Shown here: in pieces, positions 1 to 12,800 of the stretch
Position numbering within the stretch: the first letter of the stretch is position 1
Layout of the letters: each line of letters begins with the position of its first letter
Assembly (NCBI GenBank): GCA_911728455.2
Contig: OU452239.1
Coordinates: 7,072,884 to 7,136,883, forward strand
Reading direction: 5' to 3'
DNA length: 64,000 bases
From: Marthasterias glacialis
Lineage: Eukaryota; Echinodermata; Asteroidea; Forcipulatida; Asteriidae
Translations under genes and position numbers: made by a program
Notes under the pieces: generated by a model
Told to the model about the DNA's origin: nothing
Databases searched by the model: none
What the model saw: only the letters and a program-made list of their open reading frames with translations

Positions 1-245
1 ATTGTGTAATGCATGTAAAAAAGAACCCAGTTACACTTATCGCTAAGAGAAGAGGTTTGCCCCGGTGTTTCTGGCAGTGGCTGCTGAATGTGCCGCAGCA
101 CCTTGTAAACCCTTATGAGGTGCTACATAAATGGGACTAAATGGGTCTTCAAAAACCTGTCTTGAAAAATAATATAAAAAGCGCCTTGAGTACCTAATTG
201 TTGGTGGATACCTGTGTTATAATAAGACTCTGGCATTATTATAAT
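1..245 (+). mobile_element. tRNA-derived SINE, 3' part (cut by window start)
   Basis: Begins inside the body at TGTGTAATGCATGTAAAAA and GAACCCAGTTACACTTATCG, then the tail AAAAGCGCCTTGAGTACC and ATTATTATTA. Same subfamily as 51452-51900. Confidence 0.85.
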
Positions 246-374
246 TATTATTAAAGTTAAGTGTTATTTAAATAATTGGCTTACGGTGTTAGCCAGTATC
301 CTGAAACTGCTACGAAGGTCCTCAATGGGCAAAGCTACCTTTAGAAATTGCCAGCAGGAAAAAGAATATCGACA

Positions 375-675
375 TGTATTTATAAAGCGCTTTTACTACC
401 CCTGTTCGTGGAACCATTTATAAGCATTCCTGAAACCATCTCAACTCCTGAGGAGTATGCAGCACCGGCCGCCAAATAGCAGACAGGGTTGCTAATCTTT
501 AATATCAACAATCTCTACCCCCCGCAAGGTACCAGTTTACTCTCGGATGGTGCATTGCGCAGTGTTGGTCTCAAGGACATAAATGCCATGACCGGGATTC
601 GAACCCACACTGTAATGACTCGGCCATCAGAACTTGCATCTGATGCACTAGACCTCTCGGCTATGACTCACTTTA
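375..675 (-). mobile_element. tRNA-derived SINE
   Basis: On the - strand: B box GGGTTCGAATCCCGGTCATG near 590-605, then the GGTACC...CTCCTCAGGAGTTGAGATGG body and AAGCGCTTTATAAATA tail. The small open frame here is SINE. Confidence 0.8.
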
Positions 676-715
676 TGTACATTAATAAAAGTAGGAATTC
701 TTTTTGTTTTTAAAG

Positions 716-850
716 TTCCTCCAGGTTTTGACGTGTACCCGACCGACATGACCATAGAGCTGGGCGATTCGGTCAGCCTGGACTGTGTGGGGACGGGAGA
801 CCCTCTGCCTATCCTGCAATGGCTGAAGGATGACCAACCGCTGGTGCTAG
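716..850 (+). CDS. Receptor exon: first half of Ig domain a
   Basis: Acceptor TTTTTAAAG precedes the exon and donor GTACGT follows it; phase 1 in and phase 1 out. It encodes a VPP linker, then the SLDC cysteine strand and the QWLKDD tryptophan strand of an I-set Ig domain. First receptor exon visible in the window. Confidence 0.88.
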
Positions 851-3800
851 GTACGTCTGTCCAAAATCCAGCAAAATTTTGTACTCTGCTGGTAAGACTG
901 GTATGCATGGCCTCATGCTAAGAGTGGGTGGAGAATGGGTATGGTAACAATAGACCGACCCTTTAAGCCCCGCCCTCTAACCATTTCGACCAATCACAAT
1001 GTTGGCTACGTCACCACTCTTTACACGTTGGCAGCACAATGTACGTCTCTTCATTGCCATGACTGCACAACATGAACGCGCTCTCTAAGTACGCGCATGC
1101 AATAGGATTTTATCGTGTCTGACTTTTGTCGATGGCCAAGCCAAGGCTGTGATTGGTCAACGCGTAAGGGGGCAGGGCTTAATGGATCGGTCTATTTTAC
1201 CAATATACTCCACTCTATATTAACACCTTGCTAGTCGTCCCTCTGGACCCAACCGGATTTGTCCCTAATCCTTTTTTCATGCCCCTGGGTACCAGTGTCA
1301 TCAACGAGGTACCATGCTGACGTTTGCTTTCTCGCAAAATTATTATTACCCATGCAAGCAACTATGTAAATTCATTTAGTACCAGTTGAAGAACAATTTA
1401 TGCATTGTGAAACTCCTGTTTTATTACTCTTGTTGTTAAATGTCTGCTGATTTTTGCTTTCTTTCAAAATTCAGAATCCAACGTTGCAGTACTGAGTAAC
1501 TTCAGCCTCACTTTGAGTAACATCACTAAGGCTAATCTTGGGAGTTACACGTGTGTTGCTACCAGTGAAGCAGGTACCAAGCAAATCTCGGCTCATGTCT
1601 GGACGCCTGGTAAGTCTTAAAAAGTAGAAGGGACTGAGCTGATCTTTTTCCACCATTTTCTTGTCATACTAATTTGTTGAATCTCGCATCTGTTTTTGTA
1701 GATATTCCATTCTTTACCGTCCCACCGACCAACACAACGGCGAACAAGTCCATGTCGGCGACTATTCCATGCCAAGCCTCAGCTCGCAGAGAACCAACTA
1801 TCCGCTGGTACCTCGCTGATGACACTGGCACCCAGGGGCATGAAATAGGATTAGGGACAAATCCGGCTGGGTCCAGAGGGGCAACTAGCTTCGTAGCGGC
1901 AGACGGAGGTTTGGTTTTCCCAACTGTTCTGAGATCTGACGAGGGACTGTATTTATGTGTTGCTGATAACGGTATCGGGAATGTAGCTGAGGTGGCTGAG
2001 CTTTTTGTGAACAGTAAGTTTCCTAAAAATATTGGAAAAATTCTCGATTAGTTTTAACCTGAAGGCGCATTGATGATAAAAGTTATACCCAGGCATGTGA
2101 TTTATCAGGATTTTTCCTGATTTCAGGATTTGTCATTAGTCTCTTTACATCTTCAGGCTTTCTTGAAAGATGCGAAATTTCCATCAGAGAGTGGCGTGTT
2201 GTGGCCAAGCGGATAAGAACACCGGGTACATCGCAAAGTAGATATAATCACATGGTGTTACCGCAAACCCAATATACATTGTCCTATAGTCAAGTTTAAA
2301 GTTGATTAAAAACTGGATAATAGAAAGCCTGTGGATTTTCTTCACAGGACTCGGGGAAAGTACCGAGTATACAATGCGTTAACACACGTCGGTGTGTGGG
2401 TAAAACACAAATAATATTCTTTATCTCCGATGCAAAAAATAACATCTATTAGAAATGACTTTACTCCACAAAAACCCAATGAGGTATAATCCAATTTGTA
2501 GAAAATAGTTGTTTATTTTCCTCATCACGGTTCTCTCTTTTTTTCTCCCATTCTTAATGATCAAGTTCCTCCTGAGATTATCTCGGTCACAAGTCCAGTC
2601 ACCGTCCCTGACACTGCCACCCACGTCCTCCTCCAGTGCGAGACGACTGGCCGTCCACAACCAAGCCTAGCCTGGTTCTTACCAGACGGCACGCTGGTAC
2701 CCAACGATCCATCCAAGTATAACTCCCAGCCTGCCAACGGTTACCTTGTTGTTTACAAACCCTCCATTCAGGAACATGATGGAGACTTTTCCTGCCTTGC
2801 GGAGAACTTTCTTGGGAATGATAGCGCCGTGGTGACGGTTGTAGTTGAAGGTAAGATTGTCAAATATTTATACCATCCACATTCCTCCCAACCTTCTTGA
2901 CGGCATCATGTAGCCATACACCTGCTGCCTGTCACGTTAGAGTGCTTGCGGTCATGTACTGCAAATTCATTCATTCGTTCATTCATTCATTCATTCATTT
3001 CTTGGAATATTTTTTCTTCCCCTAAACCCCTTTGTCTCCCTCTTCATTGTTCATCCCTTGCATCTTCTGACTGCTTTCTGCCTCTCTCTCTTTTCCCTTC
3101 TTTCTACTTGACTGCTTCTGTTACTCCAGTATACTTGTTTGTGTGTGTTGTGTTGTCATTTAGCCTTTGAGAAAGACTCTGCTAGGGTCGAGACGTAAGG
3201 CCATTAACAAAATTTGTGCATTTATACTACAGGTCGTTGTGGTTGGTAAGCAGTTTGCCACAGCTACTTTTATTTTTTCCATATTTATTTCCACATTGGC
3301 AATCAAAAAACAAAGGATACAGTGACTTAAAACCCCAGCTCAACATTGGTAAACTGACTGTAAATGCTTCCATTCTTTGCACAAATCAAGATATTTGTAA
3401 TAAAAATAAAACAAATAAAGAGTTCTCTCTTTCAAACTTATTTTGGTCAGAAGATGCATTGACGACCATTGTGGAAAGATTAAATTCTTCTTTATGTCGG
3501 TCTTGATGGCTCACCAGCAAAGATTATAGAGCGCCGTAGGCGCAAGATGGGGAACTCTGGCTGAAATGTGAAATCTCTATAATCTTTACTTCGCCCGCCT
3601 GCCTTAGTCACTATCTACAAAATTTCTCAATTGGGGTATACTTCCTTGATTGGAACCCTATTCTCCTGATCAGGATACCAAAATAGTTATGGCTTCTGCC
3701 TTAGTAACTATGTGCAAACTATCCCAATCGGGGTATACTTCCTCCTTGATTGGAACCCTGTTCTCCCGATGAGGATATCAAAATGGACTTCAATGAGGGA

Positions 3801-6800
3801 GCATTTGGGTATCAGTTGTGGCTTCTGCCAATTGGGGTATACTTATGCGTATTTCACTTTCCGAAAGTAGATAAAGGCCCAGTTCCTCATCTTGCGCCTA
3901 CGGCGCTCTATAATCTTTGCTCACCAGCGTTTCGAACCAAGCAACAAAAGCCTTTACATATTCAACCGGATTGTGGTTTAAAGGCTGTGTGACTTTGACT
4001 TTGTAAAACTTTGCAGACATTTTGTAAGACGGTCTCAATCTTGGTTTTTACAGGTGCTCCAATCTTGAGTCGCATCCTCGCCACAAGAGGCGATAACACG
4101 GTCACCCTGCAGTGCCTCACCAAAGGATCTCCAACACCCACAACCAGATGGACCCGAGATGGACTGGACATCACCAGCAGTCTTGCAGGTCACTTCATCA
4201 GGAGCGATGGGTCATTGGTCATCCAGGATCTTGGGTTAGCCGAGCAGGGAGTGTACGAGTGTCTGGTAGAGAATACCCATGGAATTGTGTCGTCCACATT
4301 TAGAGGTAATAGTATGCAGTTCTGATATTATTATTATTATTGTTATTGGTTTGTTTCCCTCTGTCTTGCAGCCCAAAGGCTGAATTGCACAGTGGTCGCA
4401 ATAAAAAGTTAAAAAGTTAAGAACAGAGGTTACAAAGATTACAATAAAATAAAAGGCAAACATTCCGAAAAAAAGGATGGTAAATAATTGAAAGAAGCAT
4501 TACACAAGTGTAATTAAAAACAACAACCAACAAACAGCAGACAGGTGACCGGCATAAAAAAATAAAAGCAAAGAAGAGGGGAAGAGCCCCCCCCCCCCCC
4601 GGCCCGTGCTTATACCCACCAACATCAGGAACGAACCCGAGGGGTGACACATTAATCTTTTAGCATGTCATTCAATAGATCAGTTACATGTAAGTATGGA
4701 ACCGGGCTGCTGTGGAATCTTTTGGTGGTAGCTTTATGTTTGTGAAGCCGCTGGTTACAGCTGATACAGTGCTTTATCTCACCCGATGGGCATCTCAAAG
4801 CACTAAGTGGTTTTTTCCTGCATGCAGAGTTACGTTTTGAAGTATGAGACCTGTTCCTTTGCATAGCACCATGTAACGGTTCAATAATACGCAGTTCTTA
4901 TATAGCACTTTATCACACCCGATGGGCATCTCAGAGCGCTCAGTTTTTTTTCCTGCAAAGTATGCGGAGTTACGTTTTTGAAGTATGAGACCTAATCCTT
5001 TACATAGCACCATGTAACGGTTTACAAGGTGCTCTGTGCAATCTGCAGCCGATCAAACCAGGAACACCGGGGCGAACCCCTTCTCTTTGCGATAAGTGCA
5101 CTGGGTTCTTTTACGTGCATTACGCAACACACACGACCTACGGCTTTACGTCCCATCTGAAGGACGAAGCAATAATGGTTAAGTGTCTTGCTTAAAGGAC
5201 ACAAGTGTCACGACAGGGATTCAAACCCACACTCTGCTGATCAGAAACACCAGAGATTGAGTCCGGTGATCTTATCCGATTGGCCACGACACAACGAGAT
5301 AGCTATAAATGATCAAAGTTACTGATACATCAAAACCAATAAGAGCGAATGCTTGCGATTTTTCCTTCCCCAAAAAAACTACACATTGAGAATTTTTTTA
5401 CATGGACATTTGTACTAAACCATTCTAAAAGGAGATTTTACTATCAGTGTGTAAACAATGCATCACTAAATTCAGCCTTTTTTTACGACCAAGTCTTTGT
5501 CATGTTGATCTCTTAGTGGAGTGACGTGGCCGAGTGGGTCTAGTCCGCCGAACTGTAGTTTACAGAATGTGGGTTCAAATCCCGGCCTGGTCAGTCGCGA
5601 CACTTGTGTCCTTCAGCAGGACACTTTACCATAATTGCTTTGTCCTTTGGATGGGACATTAAGCCGTAGGTCCCGTGTACTAGGATGGATAGTGCACGTA
5701 AAAGAACCCAGAACACTTATCATGAAAGAGTAGGGGTTTACCCCGGTGTTTCTAGTTCAGATAGCAAGCAACCTTATCAGTAAGTTTCCTCAGGCTTCCG
5801 AGCTACAGTGATTTAAGTTCCTTGGTTTCATTACCAGAAAATAATAATAATAATGATAAAAACTGCCCTGATGTACACACTACTGGTGCAAGATAAAGAC
5901 CTTTTGCACAGCTCCTCTCATGCTTTTGAATTTTGGGTAATGCAACAAATTCTAACGCAGCTTCATAAACAGTACACTATAAATTTCTCAATGAGTTGAA
6001 TTACTTAGTTAAACTACTAAACTCCTGATTTCATTTTTTTGATTTCCTTTAGTCCCAGATATCCCTGGTACCCCGCAGGTCAACGCAATCACCTCGACAT
6101 CCGTGGATCTATCCTGGTCCCCACCCACACCAAACAGCAACCTGACTGACATCGGTTACCAGCTACAGTATCGAAGGTTCACAGACTCCGAGTATCAAGA
6201 TTATCCTGGGGAGGCTGGAGAATCGTTCACAGCAGTAACTGGTCTGGTACCCTATACTGAATACACCTTCAGGGTGAGAGGTGTGAACGAGATGGGAGCC
6301 GGACCATTTAGTCCGGTGACACCACTTCTACTGACGGCAGAAGGAGCTCCTGGTGAGCCACGTGACCTTGTAGTGACCCCTACAGTGGATGTGTTGATAG
6401 TCGGATGGACGGAGCCCGGTGCCATCAATGGCAATCCAGGTAAACTCAACTTACCAATCCTCCAGAGAAATATTTCCATCTGAAAGCTCACTGATTACGA
6501 AGCTCATACCAGTACCAATCCCTAAGAGAAATATTTCCATCTGAAAGCTCACTGATTATAGTTCATGCCAGTACCAATCCTCTAGAGAAATATTTCAATC
6601 TGAAAGCTCACTGATTCTAAAGTTCATACCAGTACCAATCCTCCAGAGAAATATTTCCCTCTGAAAGCTCACTGATTCAAAAGTTCATACCAGTACCAAT
6701 CCTCCAGAGAAATATTTTCATCTGAAAGCTCACTGATTCAAAAGTTCATACCAGTACCAATCCTCCAGAGAAATATTTCCATCTGAAAGCTCACTGATTC

Positions 6801-9800
6801 AAAAGTTCATACCAGTACCAATCCTCCAGAGAAATATTTTCATCTGAAAGCTCACTGATTATAAAGTTCTTAACAATCTTATCTTAGGGGTTGGCCTATT
6901 GGTTTTCTTTCTCTGCCTTTCACCTCTGTAGACCCCGGTTCGAAACTCCGCCTGAAACTGGAGCCATGCGTATTGATTGGGTTTTCAGTCCCCACCTGAT
7001 TGCGTGGGTTTTCCACTTTGGGGGTTTTCCCCCCAAATCTAAAACTGTACAATTTTTTAATCGTCACCTATTCATCCTTTTATTGGTGCTTGCGCTGTTG
7101 GATGTGTAATTAAATAAAAATAAACTATTTTCATCTGGCAGTAAACAGACATAACCCAGACACCATTCCTCCTTCTTGTTTGTACAGATAACATCATCTA
7201 CCAAATCGCATACATGCTACGAGACGTTGTGTCAGCTGACCAAGAGATAGTCTTGACTCATAATCACAATGATCCGCCTTTCACTGTGGTCATCCCTACG
7301 GTCAGACGAAATGCTGAGTACTTCATCCGCCTCCGTTCTGGCAACACAAACCTTGGTGAATGGAGTGACTACGTCAGCATAAGCGTTATGACCTTGGTTA
7401 ATGGTGAATAAATGAGCTTGTTACAGTCCACTTATTTACGAAAGTCCACGAATATCGTATCTCTCTACCCTACTTTTAAAGCCCCAGCTCATCATTGGTA
7501 AACTGATTGTAGATGCTTCCATTCTTTGCACAAATCAAGATATTTGTAATAAAACAAACCTTTGAAAATGTCAGCTCATTTTGTTGTTTCGTTCGGGAGA
7601 AAACGGTATTTAACAACGATAACACTTCAGGCAGAAATATTTCAAGGAAAGTTTTCTACCACCATTATCTTTATGCCGTGTAAGGTATGTGTAAATCTGT
7701 GAACATTAATGTTTTTATTTCTTACCAATGTTGAGCTGGGGCTTTAATGGCAGGCTATACCTTTGGTATTTGGAACCGAACGCTTATTTCAATCCTATAT
7801 AGTTTTAGATATATACCTTAAAATTAACCTATGAAAATTTGTTTTCGCAAAATGTTAGCATCTTGAGATATTGGCGAAAATCTTGCGTGGTTATTTCCAC
7901 GCAGAAGGATCCGAAAATGCTGAAACTGCATGTTTTTTGTTACGTGGAAAAAGGCTTAATGCCTCAAGCCTTTCTCAGATTCAAACATTTTAGCGAGAAA
8001 TTATCTCTTTCGCAAAAAACCATGTTACTTCAAAGGGAGTCGTTTCTCACAATGTTTAATACTATCAACAGCTCTCCGTTGCTCCTTACCAAGTCAGTTT
8101 TTATGGTCATTTATTTTTGGAGTAATTACCAAAAGTATCCCCTACCTTTAAACACAAACAATATATGCCGAGATATGACGTTTTGACACACTCAGAGCCA
8201 CTCAAATATGAGATTTGACTGAGGTACAACATTTTTACCGAGACACTCTATTTTGAGATATCACATTATTACCAGTTCAGGATACTAATAATAGACACAC
8301 AAGCGCGAGTGGAATCTGCAAAAATATAGCGCTTCTGCGTCCCATATCCAACAAGGCCGAAGGCCAAGTTGGATACGGGATGCAGAAGTGCTATGTTTTC
8401 AGTATGACAGTATTACAGTATTTGTGATAACAAATTTGTCTTGAAGCAACGCGCCACTTTTGAATTTATGCTGAATTTACAATGAATTCTGAAGATGGGA
8501 GTTAGAAAAGCGCAAAAAACAACATGTTAGAGAACAGTGTCTGATACGAACCATGCAATATGACTATATCACACTCTTGTTGCTATGGATCGACCAATCA
8601 GAATCAAGGATTCAAGTTTGCTTGAAGATAAAATGTTTGTACATATAACCATGATAACACATCAAGTTATTCTATTTGTACGGGAATAGTACGGTTGGAG
8701 TTGTGGATTTAATTTTGGAGTCAATTTTTTAATGGTGAAGATATTCAGGATCATTTTATTATCCTTTTATTATTTTACACCTAGCTCCTGTGAGGACTGT
8801 AACTGGTCTGAAAGCCATAGCTCAGGGATCATCTCAAGTCAGGGTAAGCTGGGAGGTAAGTACTATTCATGTTTTAATCGCACAATATTTTTAATTTTTT
8901 TGTTATGCAATTTGCCCATTACAAGGCACAGAGGCCACTCGAGGTGTAGGCTACTTTTTTGAAGGGATAGAAACCTGCCCCAATCTGCAGAAACGAGACA
9001 TGGCGCGATATAAACACAAATCTCTTCACAGCACAGCTCAGAACAGGGAGAGGTAAATAAATCCAGTACGTGACAAACATAACTGCCTCTTCCCCTATAT
9101 GAAGCAATTATAGTTAAGTGTCTTGCTCAAGGACACAAGTGTCATGGTTGGGATTCAAACTCGCATCCTGATGACCACCACAATATTAAAAAGTGCTATT
9201 ATCAGGGCCCTAGTTTATAGAGCTGCTTAAGCAGAAAATAGTGCTTAAAAGTTTTCTGCTAAGCAAAAGTATTAGGATACCAGTCACAGATTGTACATGT
9301 GACATGCTTTTTTAGGCTGGTAACCCTATTCTGGTAAGCATAGTTTTGTTTGTGCTGAGCCACTTTTTGCGCTTTATGAAATTAGGCCCTTGCCTGAGAC
9401 TTCACGGAAGCAACGCAGGCAATTGCCTCCGGGCCCCTGGTCATTGCCTTGGTGCCTCTTATAGAGGTGCCCTTTATCAAGCAGAAAATGCCCTGATGCC
9501 CTTGTACTTTCAAGAACGAAAGCAACCAGGCCTGTATTATGATTTAGGGGAGCTAGGCATAGTGGCTTGAAGAGTGGTGGGGGTGGGTGGGCTTTGTTAA
9601 TGACTATAACACTTAGTTGACGTCCCAGGATGGTACAAGTTTCTTTGTCAGGGGTTCGCTTCAAATCCTTTGTGGATTGCTGAGAGGGCAGACCGCTAGT
9701 TTCTGCCTGTCCCTACAGTCAGTTCCAAATTGTACTATCAGAACATTTTTAGATGGCAACATTTAAAACAAAAGTTGCTTTTTGTACACTTTATAATGCA

Positions 9801-12800
9801 TAACTCACCGGTAAAATAATTTATCCAACTAAAATTTGTCTGGATGTAAACCCAAACCAAATGGAATCGCGATACGCTTTTGCAAGTGGCTTCTCTCTGT
9901 GACATCAGGTCATTCTGGTTTGTGGCTAGTACCTTTTCAATGATTCCTTCTACAGCCAGTGGACGACACATCGTTGGAACACTACAACATCGCTTTCCGT
10001 CAACTAGACAGCAACATGTCTTATCAAACGGTTCAAGTCACTGGCATCACAACTAGCAATTTCACCATCATTGGTCTACGCGAGAATACTGACTATGCGG
10101 TCAAGATATCGTACAGTAACACTGGGGGCGAAGGACCCTCCTCAAATGAAGTCTTGGTCACCACTGAACTCGGTAGGTGACCTGGGTCCAAGTTCATAGA
10201 GCCGCTTTTACGCAGACAATACTGCTTAACAATAGACCGATCTATTAAGCCCAGCCTACTAACGTATTGACCAATCACAGCCTTTACAATGCCACTGAAA
10301 GTCGGACAAAAGTCTGACACGTTAAAAATCCCATTCAAAAAGTAAACAAACCCCCGCCATTGTTCTGACACACAACAGCACACACAACTGTACTAACTTT
10401 CATTTTGTTATAAACTTTTTGCATTTCTTGGGGTGCAAATCCCCCAGCAGTGTTACTTTTACAGTTGTGTAAAAGTGGTTTAACAGTGTTCCTGTCTGCA
10501 TTGTTCTTTGGACTCGAGGCACTGCTCAAAAGGCCACAAAACTAAATCCAAACCGTTCATGAAAACCATGTGTGTGTGTGTGTGTATCCGATACATGTGT
10601 GTCCACAACCACACCACCGCTGCGGTCGTGGCAAGAAAGTCACACCATGTGCTGTTGCTAGGCAGTTGCTAAGGTAGGCGGGGCTTAATGGATCGGTCTT
10701 TTGTCTGTTGAGTAAAAATAAGAAGCCTCCCGATGTCTCGTAATCCTTTTCTTGAAACAAAAGGACCAATGTCTAGAATCGGGGACTACACAAAGACCCC
10801 CTCCCAATAGCCAGAAAATGGCAAAATATTCAAGACCATGTTTTGTCTTTGTGTGGTTGAAACGAAGCATTAGACGGCATGTACATGCTTGCTCAGCAGT
10901 TGAATGTCTTGATGATCTTTGTTCTGGTATTCTGATCTGACACAATGGCATCTGTACACAGCTTCCGTTTCCAGACAGTGGAAACACTTGCGTGTATTCA
11001 CGTCATCTGACGCCTTCTGGTTAATTTGGTAATTTACCGATCGTTTGACAGAGCCATTGAGCCCCAATGGATTTTCAGACTCTGGACTCTCCACTGGTGT
11101 ACTGGCAGCCATCGTCTGCGCCTCCATAGCAATTGTCCTCCTCCTACTCATCTTGGCTGTCATCCTGTGGCAACGTAAACATGACCCTACCAGCTGGATT
11201 GGCAGGAAACGCCTCAATCCTGATGCATTGTGGATCCATAAGAGGTTAGTGGTAGCTCTATGAAGCATTGACAGTCTTAACGGTACTAATGGTTGTTCAA
11301 CCCCCCCCCCCCCACACCCTGTTAGAGGCCCTTTGTGAAACCACGGTTGTGGCTCTGGCTTAGACTCCGCCTGCCTGTTTGCAGCTCCATACCAAACGCA
11401 CACATTTTCAAACTGACTGACAGAGCCTAAGCCAGAGCCTAACCCACCAAAGCCATGGTTTCGAAAAGACAGCCCAATTACCCATAACCCCCCACCCCCA
11501 AACCCTTTTGAAAAGATGCTTTTTCATTTCTCCTTTTTCAATTGATGAATTTATACGTTCTATTACAGATAACTTTTGATTTTTTTTAATTTTTTTTTAT
11601 AGAAATGTTTGTGTTACTAACTTTGTAAAAAACTGCAAACTTACAACAACAACTAACCAAGCAAAATACTGAGCTTGGTCAGAGCAACTGTGTAAATTGC
11701 AGCACAGCCACACTCACAAAAATGTGTAACCAATTACCGGTTTCCCTGTCTTTGTTTGGGGGGGGGAGGGGGTGGGGGCGTTGATCAGAAGTCATACAAC
11801 CTATTTAAGTTTTTTCAGTAAGTTGAATTATTCCCCAATTTTTTTAATGTGGTCTGATCTTTCCTCCTCAATACTCATTCTGTCCATTTGTATCGTTTGA
11901 CGTTTTACCTTGATTCTTTAGATCCTTTATTAGAGTTTTTCTACAAAACTATTATTATTAACAACTTGATTTTCAGGTTTTTTTCCCCCAGTGTTTTTGT
12001 CTATGGTGTAGGTGCTTGGTGGTGGATATCTAATTGTACTGCAATTTGAAAATGTTCGTACTTCTGACTGGTTTGTTTTTTCCTCTTTCCTTTTTTTTTC
12101 ATCTCTCCCCGATAATTGTCAAAATGTTCTAACTAAACACCTGAATGCTTCCCCATTTGAAACTACGCTTGTTGTTTGTGCAAACACATTACATGTACTT
12201 AATGCTATCTACATTCTCCTTGTAAATATTCACAATAATTCTTCAATCTAAAATGTCTACTTCCTGCTTCCTTTTCTTCTCTTCATCTACAACTTAATAT
12301 GGAACTATAAATGCCATTTTTTGGTGTAATTTACTGCATTTTAAATTCTGGCTGTTTAATATTGTCACTTCTAACGCTTTTCCTTTGATAATCTGTTGAA
12401 CTTTTCTGAACAATTTGCCGTATTTACCTTTCGCCACAAACCGGCTTGACCTTTGTAACGCAACCTTGCTTGACCTTCCACAACCTCTACCTTTCATACG
12501 AAACTGCTTCATTTCATTATATTATACACATGTGAATGACTATACCCATGATGACCTTATGATGATGAACTCTGACCTTTGCATGACCCTCACTTGACAT
12601 CTATGACCCTTGCCTGATTTACAAATCACCACAACTGCTACATTTGATCGACCATTATGGCCTTCATAATCCTCAATCATGGCATGACCTCTGCACATGT
12701 GACCTTTGCATGACCGGACATGACATCTGCCCTGTGACCCATGACCTGTGACCCTGCGTATAGATATTCCTATGGAGATGATCATTCTCTTGATTCGTAC

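Noticed and set aside
3150..3330. Penelope-like retroelement
   Set aside because: The AGAAAGACTCTGCTAGGGTC motif recalls retroelement ends, but no reverse transcriptase or terminal repeats are present to assign a class.
7839..8186. 115-codon open frame on the + strand
   Set aside because: Lies inside a MITE whose second copy (59103-59481) does not keep the frame.
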